Of a stretch of 64,000 nt of DNA, positions 1 through 7,316 are shown in pieces; the stretch's first letter is position 1, and every line of letters begins with the position of its first letter. Both the position numbers and the translations under genes were made by a program. The notes beneath the pieces are model-generated. The model saw only the letters and a list, made by a program, of their open reading frames with translations, had not been told where the DNA came from and made no database searches. This stretch comes from Dyella jiangningensis (GTDB lineage Bacteria; Pseudomonadota; Gammaproteobacteria; Xanthomonadales; Rhodanobacteraceae). The stretch covers positions 124,001 to 188,000 of the forward strand of contig NZ_NFZS01000002.1 of the NCBI RefSeq assembly GCF_003264855.1. Reading direction: 5' to 3'.

Positions 1-209
1 GCGGTTAAATCGATCTAAACACAACCACCAAAAAAAGGCGAAGAGTTTCCGAGTGCGGCCGGTTGCGGCCCGATCATCGAAACTGATGCCCGCCGCAACT
101 CTAACCCGTTTTCGCCGGATCATGCTTGCTGCGTTGCGCAAAACAGCGGCTGCCGTCGCTGCCGCGATGGCAGAACGCGCTCAAGGCGCACGGATCTCGT
201 CGTGAAGAA

Positions 210-1265
210 TCAGCGGAGCCCTGTGGAGGGAACGACCTGCCGCAGCTCGATCACCTGCGCCGATTGATAGCCATGTGGATGCATCGATTGCCATCGCCAG
301 GCATCGGCGCACATGCGCACGAGATCGTGCTGCGCACGCCAGCCAAGCGCCTTCTCCGCACGCGAAGGATCAGCCCAGACTTCCGCGACATCGCCAGGGC
401 GGCGATCGACGATCTCGTAAGGCACCCGGCAGCCCGACACATGTTCGAAGGCCGAGACCACCTCGAGCACGCTGTAGCCGCGGCCAGTGCCGAGATTGAG
501 TACATGGCAACCACCGTGGCGCAGCAGCTGCAGGGCCTTGGCGTGCGCGTCGGCCAGATCCATCACGTGGATGTAGTCGCGCACGCCCGTGCCGTCACGC
601 GTGGGATAGTCACCGCCGAACACGTGCAATCGTTCCTGCAGGCCTGCGGCAACCTGCGAGACGTAAGGCATCAGGTTGGTCGGGACGCCGCACGGATCCT
701 CGCCCATCAAGCCGCTGGGGTGCGCTCCCGCCGGGTTGAAATAGCGAAGGATCGTGGCGCTGAACGAGGGACGCGCATCGCACACCTCTTCGATCAACTG
801 CTCCATCACCAGCTTGGAATGGCTGTATGGGTTGCATGCGCGCAAGGGAGCGTCTTCGCTGATGGGCACGACGTCGGGATCGCCATACACCGCGGCCGAC
901 GAACTGAACACCAGTCGCTGCACGCCGGTCGCCTGCATGGCCTGCAGCAATGTGATCGTGCCGGCGACGTTGTTGTCGAAGTAGAGCAACGGAAACCGGC
1001 AGCTCTCGCTCATGATCTTCAACGCGGCGAAATGCATGACCGCATCGAAGCCCGTGGCGAGCACGGCCTCCAGCGATTCCCTGTCGCGGATGTCGCCTTC
1101 GACGAAACGCACGCTGGCACCGCTCAACTGGCGGATGTGGTCCACGGCGGATATCGATCCATGGCAGAGGTTGTCGTAGATGACGACCTCGTGCCCCTGC
1201 TCGATCAATGCCACGCACGTGTGGCTCCCGATATAGCCGGCACCGCCGCAAACAAGCACTTTCAT
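210..1265 (-). CDS. galE: UDP-glucose 4-epimerase
   Basis: Cytoplasmic NAD-dependent epimerase interconverting UDP-glucose and UDP-galactose (GalE-type members may also use the N-acetyl forms), supplying nucleotide sugars to the adjacent polysaccharide genes. The 351-residue protein is close to the usual 338-350. The N-terminus has the Rossmann motif GGAGYIG (residues 7-13), Ser122-124 precedes the active site, and the SDR catalytic pair is Tyr147/Lys151 in YSHSK. The start at 1265 is chosen because the fold begins at once with MKVLVCGG and a GGAGAG ribosome site lies just upstream; an in-frame upstream codon at 1319 would add 18 unrelated residues. It is divergent from the wza-like gene across a 575-bp gap. 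Identification is firm; which sugar it serves in vivo is not shown by the sequence. Confidence 0.95.
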   Translation of the reverse strand: MKVLVCGGAGYIGSHTCVALIEQGHEVVIYDNLCHGSISAVDHIRQLSGASVRFVEGDIRDRESLEAVLATGFDAVMHFAALKIMSESCRFPLLYFDNNVAGTITLLQAMQATGVQRLVFSSSAAVYGDPDVVPISEDAPLRACNPYSHSKLVMEQLIEEVCDARPSFSATILRYFNPAGAHPSGLMGEDPCGVPTNLMPYVSQVAAGLQERLHVFGGDYPTRDGTGVRDYIHVMDLADAHAKALQLLRHGGCHVLNLGTGRGYSVLEVVSAFEHVSGCRVPYEIVDRRPGDVAEVWADPSRAEKALGWRAQHDLVRMCADAWRWQSMHPHGYQSAQVIELRQVVPSTGLR

Positions 1266-1840
1266 AGGTCTCTCCGCCGGTCGGTTGATCCGCGAATGAG
1301 GCATCCCTTCCTTGAACATGGATCGCGTTTCGAACGTCCTATACGACGAATCTCATTGGACGTATATACGCCTTAGCAAATATCGCGGATCAGCTGAACC
1401 CAGCCCGATCAGGAGGCGATCTCTCGTCGCAAGAGGCAACGTAGACGCGATCAAGCAACGCGCATCGTGTGCGTGAAAACATAATGAAGTCGACGTACTT
1501 CCGTGCCACTCAAGGCAATCTCGTTTTCTTCAGGCGACATAGCGCGTGCAACGCAACGCGATCGTGCGGCAATGATTCAGGCAGCACCTCTATTTGTAAT
1601 GCTGCGTTCATGCTTTTTATGGCATCACATGTCGCCCTTCTAAATAACCTGCAAAGCCAGGGTTATGTAAGCGGAAGGCCACGCTTGGAAACGTGCCTGT
1701 GCTCGCTCTCCACGCCAGCCCTCCTTCGACCGTTCAGCCGAGCTGAACCTTAATTGCGAGCTCCCGGTGTGCCGACGTATGGCGGCGCCCATGGCACACC
1801 ATTGCTCGTGGAAGGCCTTCTGAATAAGGAGCCAGTGACC
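1266..1840. promoter_or_regulatory. 575-bp divergent galE / wza intergenic region
   Basis: No convincing gene lies here. The stretch from about 1380 to 1680 is visibly richer in A/T than its surroundings, as expected of a control region. It must hold the galE promoter (leftward) and the wza promoter (rightward). A 10-bp palindrome, CGTATATACG, sits at 1361-1370 about 100 bp before galE. A near-perfect hairpin with arms ATAACC and GGTTAT lies at 1644-1666. A 7-bp perfect inverted repeat lies at 1732-1748 and is listed separately. Specific promoter elements could not be assigned. Confidence 0.6.
1732..1748 (+). repeat. Perfect inverted repeat in the wza leader
   Basis: The arms GTTCAGC (1732-1738) and GCTGAAC (1742-1748) are exact complements separated by CGA. 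The element lies about 92 bp before the wza GTG start. It could be an operator or a small leader hairpin; it is followed by CTTAATT rather than a long U-tract, so termination is only one option. Confidence 0.5.
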
Positions 1841-2947
1841 GTGAAAACGCTATCCGCCTTGTTGATTGCCGGACTCCTGCTTTGTCTGCAGGGATGCGTA
1901 CCAGGACAGTACATGACCAAGGAAGGCTTGACGGAAGGAACACCTACCGACAACAGCCAGATCCAACTGCTGACCATCACTCCGCAGCTCCTGCAGCAAA
2001 CCCACCAGAACGAACTGGGTGCCGCGGTTCCCCAGGCGTTGCTCGACTACCGTCCCGAGCCATACCGCATCGGTCCCGGCGACACGCTCTACATCACCGT
2101 GTGGGACCACGCCGAACTCACCTCGCCCGCCGGCGTGCAGCAGCAGACCGTTGCCAATGGGCGCCTCGTTCGTTCGGACGGCACGCTGTTCTATCCGTAC
2201 ATCGGTTCGATCAAGGTCGAGGGACTTACCCTCGAGGACCTGCGCCAGCAACTGGCCAGCAAGCTCGCGAAGTTCGTGGAACGGCCGCAAGTGGACGTGA
2301 ATGTCGTCAGCTACAACAGCCAGCGCATTCTGTTGCAGGGCGCCTTCATGAAGACCGATCCACAACCGATCACGGCCGTGCCGCTGACACTGGGCCAGGC
2401 GATCGGCACCGCCACCATCAATGCGGATCAGGCCAATCTTGGCGACCTGATCCTTGTCCGCGATGGCAAGGACTATCACCTGGACCTGTCGGGGACGAGC
2501 AGCAACACGCGGCACAGTCCGGCGCAGGACATCTACCTCAAGCCAGGCGACCGCATTTTCCTGCCCTACAACGACACCAAGGAGGTGTACGTGATGGGTG
2601 AGGTCATGCGTCCACAGGCCGTCAACTTCCGCACCGTCGCCAGCATCAACCTGACGCAGGCGCTCGGTCGGGTCGGCGGACTCAACCCGCTCACCGCGAA
2701 CGGCAAGGAGGTCTACGTCATTCGAGGCGCGAACAATTTCGAGAACGCACCCGCCAAGGTGTTCCAGCTCGATGCGCACTCACCTTCAGCGTTCGCCCTG
2801 GGCGACCAGTTCTGGATGAAGCCTGGCGATGTGGTGTTCGTCGGACCTGCAGGCATCACCCGCTGGAACCGCGTCATCAGCCAGCTGCTGCCGTCGCTCA
2901 GCATTCTCAGCACAGCCGCCTATACCAACTACAGCGTAAGCCACTGA
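1841..2947 (+). CDS. wza: Outer-membrane polysaccharide export lipoprotein (Wza/GumB type)
   Basis: Forms the outer-membrane translocon that releases the polymer made by the leftward gene block; its periplasmic ring docks on the Wzc protein encoded at 19.8-22.0 kb. The 368-residue protein starts with a lipoprotein signal ending in LQGC, so Cys19 is the lipidated residue. A Poly_export domain begins at about residue 75 (YRIGPGDTLYI), followed by SLBB-type beta-grasp repeats to about residue 345 and a C-terminal amphipathic segment that would form the barrel. The start is GTG at 1841 with AAGGAG at 1826-1831, nine bases upstream; an earlier in-frame ATG at 1754 would bury the signal peptide behind 29 residues. 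A terminator-like hairpin follows directly, so the gene is probably transcribed alone. Confidence 0.9.
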   Translation: MKTLSALLIAGLLLCLQGCVPGQYMTKEGLTEGTPTDNSQIQLLTITPQLLQQTHQNELGAAVPQALLDYRPEPYRIGPGDTLYITVWDHAELTSPAGVQQQTVANGRLVRSDGTLFYPYIGSIKVEGLTLEDLRQQLASKLAKFVERPQVDVNVVSYNSQRILLQGAFMKTDPQPITAVPLTLGQAIGTATINADQANLGDLILVRDGKDYHLDLSGTSSNTRHSPAQDIYLKPGDRIFLPYNDTKEVYVMGEVMRPQAVNFRTVASINLTQALGRVGGLNPLTANGKEVYVIRGANNFENAPAKVFQLDAHSPSAFALGDQFWMKPGDVVFVGPAGITRWNRVISQLLPSLSILSTAAYTNYSVSH

Positions 2948-2953
2948 CGCGAT

Positions 2954-2985
2954 AGCGGAGTCATCCTTGATGGCTCCGCTTTGTG
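2954..2985 (+). terminator. Intrinsic terminator after wza
   Basis: The arms AGCGGAG (2954-2960) and CTCCGCT (2974-2980), extended inward by a CAT/ATG pairing past one mismatch, form a hairpin with a CCTTG loop. TTGTGT follows. It starts seven bases after the wza stop codon. Confidence 0.7.
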
Positions 2986-3352
2986 TACCGACCCTTAAAA
3001 AGCAGAGGCATTTGCATGAACAAGAACCATCGAGGTCAGGCCAGCATGGCGATTACCAATTCCCTTTGACGCTTTCTGCAAGTTGATCGACTTTGTCTGA
3101 ATGGCCATCGCGCGATGCACAAATCTGCAATGCAAACGTGATAGCGTTCAAAGCCTGGCGTCACCAAGAGTCAGGCTTTCACGCAGGCAGCTGGACTCCG
3201 ATGGTTTCCAGCAGGAGCGCAGCAACGATCCAGTCCTTTCACCGGTCTAGGAGTTGAGACCGCGAGGAACGACGTTGCTCGAAGCCTGCACCACTTACCA
3301 CCGGCTCGCACGGACACAGGGGGGTGAGCTCGAGAGCGGCGGGTAACGTGCT
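2986..3352 (+). promoter_or_regulatory. Long leader upstream of the WecA-like gene
   Basis: About 370 bases without a supportable gene separate the wza terminator from the initiating transferase. A hairpin with perfect 7-bp arms AAGCCTG (3151-3157) and CAGGCTT (3172-3178), a 14-base loop and a short T run (TTTC) lies in the middle. It may be part of a regulated leader. A promoter is expected here but I could not pick out convincing -35/-10 boxes. No known riboswitch consensus was recognised. Confidence 0.45.
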
Positions 3353-4588
3353 ATGCAAGATTCTCACGTGGTTTTCGCCTGTTTGATGGGCGCAATCACA
3401 TCAGCGACAGCGATCTACATGCTGCGCCGGTACGCGCTGGTGCTTGGTCTCATCGACCATCCAACGCAACGCAAGCAGCATGTCGGCAAGGTGCCTTTGA
3501 TAGGCGGCCTGGCGATCTTCATGGGAGTAACCGCCGGCGCGGCGTGTTACGGACACTTCCATTGGTTCATCAAGGTATTGATCGACACCACCATGCTGCT
3601 GACGCTGCTTGGCGCGCTGGACGATCGCTTTGACCTCAGCGTGAGGGAACGCCTGGTGATCCAGACGGTGGCGATCCTCACGGTGATAGCGACGACCGGC
3701 GTGTACATCCACACACTGGGTACCATCTTCGGCTATGAGATCGAACTGGGCTGGCTCGGCTATCCGTTCACGGTGGTCGCCGTCATCGGACTGGTGAACG
3801 CGTTCAACATGATGGACGGCATCGATGGCCTGGCAGGCTGCCTGGAGATGGTGAGCATCGCGGCCATCACGCTGTTCGTCGGCATGGGCCCGCTTCACGA
3901 GACCGTTGTCCTGCTCGCCTTGCTGGCTACGGCATCGCTGCCCTACCTCCTCGCCAACCTCGGCCTGGTCGGCCGCAAGATCTTCCTCGGCGATGCAGGA
4001 AGCACCTTGATCGGCTACCTGCTGGCCTGGGTGCTGATCCGCATGACCCAGCTGCCCGAAGCGCACATGTCGCCGGTCAACGTGTTGTGGTGCGTGGCCC
4101 TGCCCGTCTTCGACACACTCGCCGTGATGGTGCGTCGCATGCGCCAGGGCAAATCGCCGTTCAAGCCGGATCGCGGGCACATCCACCACATCATGCTCGG
4201 CTGCGGGTTCGGGCCCCGCAAGACACTGCTTGCACTCATCGGACTCGCCGGCAGTTTCGCCTTCATCGGCGTGGCGATCAGCCATGGCATCGCCTCCGCA
4301 GGCGTCAACCTGATGATCTTCTGCCTGACCCTGGTGGCTTACATCTGGACCACCACGCGCGTGTGGGCGCGCCAGGAAGCCGCCCGCGAGCACGCCCAGG
4401 CGACGACACCGTGGACTGCGCGCGGCCATGCGGTCGCCACTCCCGCCTCGGTGGGTGTAGGGCTGGTCAGCAGCGCGGGAACCATCGAACCGTCGTCCAG
4501 GCTTGGACGTCCCGGACTCGGCTCCGGGCTCAAGCCGAGTATCGAGGGCAACTCTTTTCGCTCGGCGTTACGCGAGCCGCCACGGTAA
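3353..4588 (+). CDS. wecA: Undecaprenyl-phosphate sugar-1-phosphate transferase (WecA/MraY family)
   Basis: Integral inner-membrane enzyme of the polyprenyl-phosphate GlcNAc/HexNAc-1-phosphate transferase family. It starts the repeat unit by loading a sugar phosphate onto undecaprenyl phosphate. Family hallmarks are visible in order: DHPTQRKQH near residue 35, the Mg-binding pair Asp90-Asp91 in GALDD, NAFNMMDGIDGLAG at 149-162, Asp214 in FLGDAGS, and the cytoplasmic loop RGHIHHIML at 274-282. About ten membrane segments can be seen. The C-terminal 70 residues (after about 345) are hydrophilic and not part of the catalytic fold. At 411 residues it is longer than E. coli WecA (367). The donor sugar cannot be read from sequence. 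It is convergent with the beta-helix gene and ends inside a strong hairpin. Confidence 0.88.
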   Translation: MQDSHVVFACLMGAITSATAIYMLRRYALVLGLIDHPTQRKQHVGKVPLIGGLAIFMGVTAGAACYGHFHWFIKVLIDTTMLLTLLGALDDRFDLSVRERLVIQTVAILTVIATTGVYIHTLGTIFGYEIELGWLGYPFTVVAVIGLVNAFNMMDGIDGLAGCLEMVSIAAITLFVGMGPLHETVVLLALLATASLPYLLANLGLVGRKIFLGDAGSTLIGYLLAWVLIRMTQLPEAHMSPVNVLWCVALPVFDTLAVMVRRMRQGKSPFKPDRGHIHHIMLGCGFGPRKTLLALIGLAGSFAFIGVAISHGIASAGVNLMIFCLTLVAYIWTTTRVWARQEAAREHAQATTPWTARGHAVATPASVGVGLVSSAGTIEPSSRLGRPGLGSGLKPSIEGNSFRSALREPPR

Positions 4589-4605
4589 CCTACCGTGGCG
4601 GCTCG
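4573..4605. terminator. 15-bp perfect hairpin between convergent genes
   Basis: The arms CGAGCCGCCACGGTA (4573-4587) and its exact complement (4591-4605) flank a 3-base loop. The left arm contains the stop codon of the WecA-like gene. There is no U-tract on either strand, so it is a strong hairpin at the meeting point of two convergent units rather than a textbook intrinsic terminator. It may block readthrough or exonucleases for both transcripts. Confidence 0.6.
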
Positions 4606-4622
4606 TCCGGCGGAACAGGCGC

Positions 4623-6059
4623 TCAGCTTCCAAGAAATTGGATGGCTGAGCCGGCCGCGATCTTCGTGATGCCGTCTTCGACGCTGTTGTTGTACTCGTA
4701 GGACTCGCCCAGCGACAGCGTGGCCTTGACGGTACGCATCTCGTTGCTGGTGCTAAGGAACGACATCACGCCGCGGGACACGCCGCTGGCCTGCGGCGCA
4801 CGCCGCGCAACATTGCCCGAGATGACCACGTTCTGGATCTTCCTCGCCTTGTCCGAGGTGTCGTCCATGGCAAAGCTCAAGCAGCTTCCGCGGATGTCGA
4901 TGAAGGTATTGCCGGCACACACGACGTCGTTCGCACCATAGATCCCGACGGCGCCCATCTGCGGACGAATGCCGATGAAGGTATTGCCGGTCACGACGGC
5001 GCGCACGGCATTGTCGCTCGCCTTCCACACGTACGTACCGAGTCGCACGGCATCGCCACCGGGACCGGAGCCCGGCGGAGAGCGCTGGAACGTGCAACCG
5101 CTGATCTGCGTGTTGCTGAGGCCGCCGATGAAGACGTCGTAGCGGATCGAGTTGACGAAGTTGCAGTTGACGATGGTCAGGTCGTCCGTCGGATCGGCCT
5201 TGGTCTTGGGCTTGGTGGCGCCGTAGATGCCCCAGTAGCAGTTGACGAACTCGCAATCGGATACGGTCCACCCATGGATGTTGTCGCCCGTCTGGTGGCC
5301 GTTGAAGAAGGTGATGCCGGCGGTGTTCACCGAGTTGATGTCGATGAACTTGCACCGCCTGATGATGATGTTGCGATAGATGCCCCAGTTGTGGTCGGGC
5401 TCGAAGTCGATCGCGCCCACCGACGAGGACAGCTTCGCATTGCCGATGTTCTGGAAGGTGCAGCCGTCGACGGTCAGCGTGTCGCAGTCGATGATGGAAA
5501 GCCCGTTGCGGTTGGCTTTGACCAGTCCGTCGAACAGGCAATCGCGCACGACGATGCGCTGGTTGTGCCGCTCCGTGTCGTGCAGTGTCCCCGATCCGAC
5601 GTACATGCCGTCGCCGCGGAAGCCATGGAACGTGACGCGCTCCACCAGCATGTCCGACGTGGCGTTGACGGCCAGCAGGTAGAAGTACTGCATGTAGCCG
5701 AACTCGTCCACGCGACCGTTCAGCAGGAAATCGTGCAGGTGGACATTGCGCATGTTGTCGGCGACCGACTTCGTGCCGCCATCGCGTATATGCGTCACCA
5801 TCATGAATTCGCATTGCAGCGAATTGTCGTAGGCCTTGAGCTGGCTCGCGCTGCCCTCGCCATAAAGCTCGAGCCCGGATTTCAGGTCGATCTGCTTGAC
5901 CAGGTACGTGCCCGAGGGAATGAACACCTTGCTGGAACTGTCGATCGCCGCCTGGATTCCCATCGTGCAATCGTAGGTGCTCACGCCGGCCCGGATGGCC
6001 GCACGCTCTTTTTCGGGAAGAAAGTTCAGGACATTGACCGCTTGCGATGCGGTTGACAT
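4623..6059 (-). CDS. Right-handed parallel beta-helix protein, pectate-lyase/tailspike-like
   Basis: The 478-residue protein opens with a segment typical of pectate-lyase-3 and phage tailspike proteins (GIQAAIDSS near residue 35, then VFIPSGTYLV and LYGEG). It continues as repeated short strands with Asn/Cys/Gly-rich turns (VVRDCLFDG, IIRRCKFID, VSDCEFVNC, IVNCNFVNS), the signature of a parallel beta-helix. Such folds bind, cleave or epimerise polysaccharides. No signal peptide or membrane segment is visible at the N-terminus, so export is unexplained. The start at 6059 has GGAG nine bases upstream. It lies 27 bp after the glycosyltransferase at 6087 and is probably the last gene of the leftward operon. 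A lyase, hydrolase or epimerase acting on the local polymer is likely; the reaction is unknown. Confidence 0.75.
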   Translation of the reverse strand: MSTASQAVNVLNFLPEKERAAIRAGVSTYDCTMGIQAAIDSSSKVFIPSGTYLVKQIDLKSGLELYGEGSASQLKAYDNSLQCEFMMVTHIRDGGTKSVADNMRNVHLHDFLLNGRVDEFGYMQYFYLLAVNATSDMLVERVTFHGFRGDGMYVGSGTLHDTERHNQRIVVRDCLFDGLVKANRNGLSIIDCDTLTVDGCTFQNIGNAKLSSSVGAIDFEPDHNWGIYRNIIIRRCKFIDINSVNTAGITFFNGHQTGDNIHGWTVSDCEFVNCYWGIYGATKPKTKADPTDDLTIVNCNFVNSIRYDVFIGGLSNTQISGCTFQRSPPGSGPGGDAVRLGTYVWKASDNAVRAVVTGNTFIGIRPQMGAVGIYGANDVVCAGNTFIDIRGSCLSFAMDDTSDKARKIQNVVISGNVARRAPQASGVSRGVMSFLSTSNEMRTVKATLSLGESYEYNNSVEDGITKIAAGSAIQFLGS

Positions 6060-6086
6060 GGTTTTATCTCCGGCAATGGAAGAGCA

Positions 6087-7241
6087 TCAATGGCGAAGCA
6101 GCGCTGCGCCCACGGGTTGGCAAAGCTCTGCATACACTTCCATGGTGCGACGTATGACGATGCCCTCGTCGAACTCTGCGTGCGCCTTGCGACGCGCCGC
6201 CTGTCCGAGCTCGCGTGCGAAGTCCGGCTGGTCCTGCAGGCGCCGGATGGCGGCGGCCAGCGCATCGCTGTCCTTCACCGGCACCAGCAGCCCGTCGACA
6301 CCGTCGCGCACGACCTCGCGGCAGCCCGGCACGTCCGTGGTGATCAGCGGAAGTCCACACGCCGCCGCTTCCACCAAAGTCCGCGGCAGCCCTTCGCGAT
6401 AACTGGGCAGCACGACCACGTGCACGCTCCCGAGCAGCCGGTTCATGTCGTCGACATGACCGAGCCAGGTGATCAGGCCTTCTTTGACCCAGGCTTGTAT
6501 GGTCGACTCCGGCACCGCCGCGGGGTTGCCAGGATCCGGCATGCCGGCAAGCAGCGCATCGATGGGTCGGCCCTGGTCGCGCAACTGGCGCAGCGCATCG
6601 ATGAACTCCTCGATGCCCTTGTCCCATAGCAAGCGACTCGCCAGCAATACGCGCAGGCTGCCGTCGTCCGGCGCGGCGCGCGGCACGTCGGCGAAGCGCG
6701 CGCAATCCACGCCCGATCCGCGGATCAGGCGGATATGTTCCGGATCGACCAGACCGGCACGCGTAAACAGCTCCACGTCGTCCGAGTTCTGCAGGATGAG
6801 ACGCGCCTGCTCGCCGCCCAGCGCCAATCGCATCAGTCCGCGCACCACCGGGCGCAGCAGCCGCGCCTTGAGTTGTTCGCTGGTAAAGACATAGCCCATG
6901 CCGGCGACTGCATTCACGCGTACCGGCACGCCGGCCAGGCGCGCCGCGAGCGATCCATACACCGCGCACTTGATGGTGAAGCCGTGCACCAGCATCGGCC
7001 GCTCGCGGCGTATCAGGCGCACGAGGTACCACAGCAGCGCCACTTCCCGCATGGGATTGAGGCTGCGCCGTTCCATCGGCAACGGTTCCCAGCGCAACCC
7101 GAGGTTGCGGAGCTTCTCGCCGTAGGGCCCCGGCGGCGAGATCAACAGCACGTCGCAACCGGCATGGCTCAGCGCCAGCGCCAGCGATCGCCTGAAGTTA
7201 TAGAGATACCAATCGGTATTGGCGAAAAGTATGACCTTCAT
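6087..7241 (-). CDS. Glycosyltransferase family 4 (WbpT/PglA-like)
   Basis: A GT-B retaining glycosyltransferase expected to add one sugar to the lipid-linked repeat unit on the cytoplasmic face. The 384-residue protein has the N-terminal pattern of the family (LFANTDWYLYNFRRSLA) and the segment HGFTIKCAVYGSLAAR near residue 86, seen in HexNAc transferases of O-antigen and N-glycan clusters. The C-terminal donor domain carries the E-x7-E motif (Glu283 to Glu291, in REGLPRTLVEA). The start at 7241 follows a GAGGTG ribosome site; 16 further in-frame residues upstream are unrelated to the fold. It sits 75 bp after asnB and 27 bp before the beta-helix gene. Donor and acceptor are unknown. Confidence 0.85.
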   Translation of the reverse strand: MKVILFANTDWYLYNFRRSLALALSHAGCDVLLISPPGPYGEKLRNLGLRWEPLPMERRSLNPMREVALLWYLVRLIRRERPMLVHGFTIKCAVYGSLAARLAGVPVRVNAVAGMGYVFTSEQLKARLLRPVVRGLMRLALGGEQARLILQNSDDVELFTRAGLVDPEHIRLIRGSGVDCARFADVPRAAPDDGSLRVLLASRLLWDKGIEEFIDALRQLRDQGRPIDALLAGMPDPGNPAAVPESTIQAWVKEGLITWLGHVDDMNRLLGSVHVVVLPSYREGLPRTLVEAAACGLPLITTDVPGCREVVRDGVDGLLVPVKDSDALAAAIRRLQDQPDFARELGQAARRKAHAEFDEGIVIRRTMEVYAELCQPVGAALLRH

Positions 7242-7316
7242 TCGTGCACCTCGCGCATGCCCTTCGAGGCCCTGCCCTCCCACGGGCAAACACCGGGCGG
7301 TTCTGTAAGGTGGCCG

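Noticed and set aside
126-1376. 416-codon open frame on the rightward strand
   Set aside because: It lies antisense to galE, has no family resemblance and an Arg/His-rich composition typical of the complement of a high-GC gene.
1469-1753. 94-codon rightward frame before wza
   Set aside because: No ribosome site or family similarity, low-GC region, and it overlaps the hairpin elements of the wza leader.
3016-3069. 17-codon frame (MNKNHRG...) after the wza terminator
   Set aside because: Too short to support without conservation; could be a leader peptide, but no attenuator arrangement is evident.
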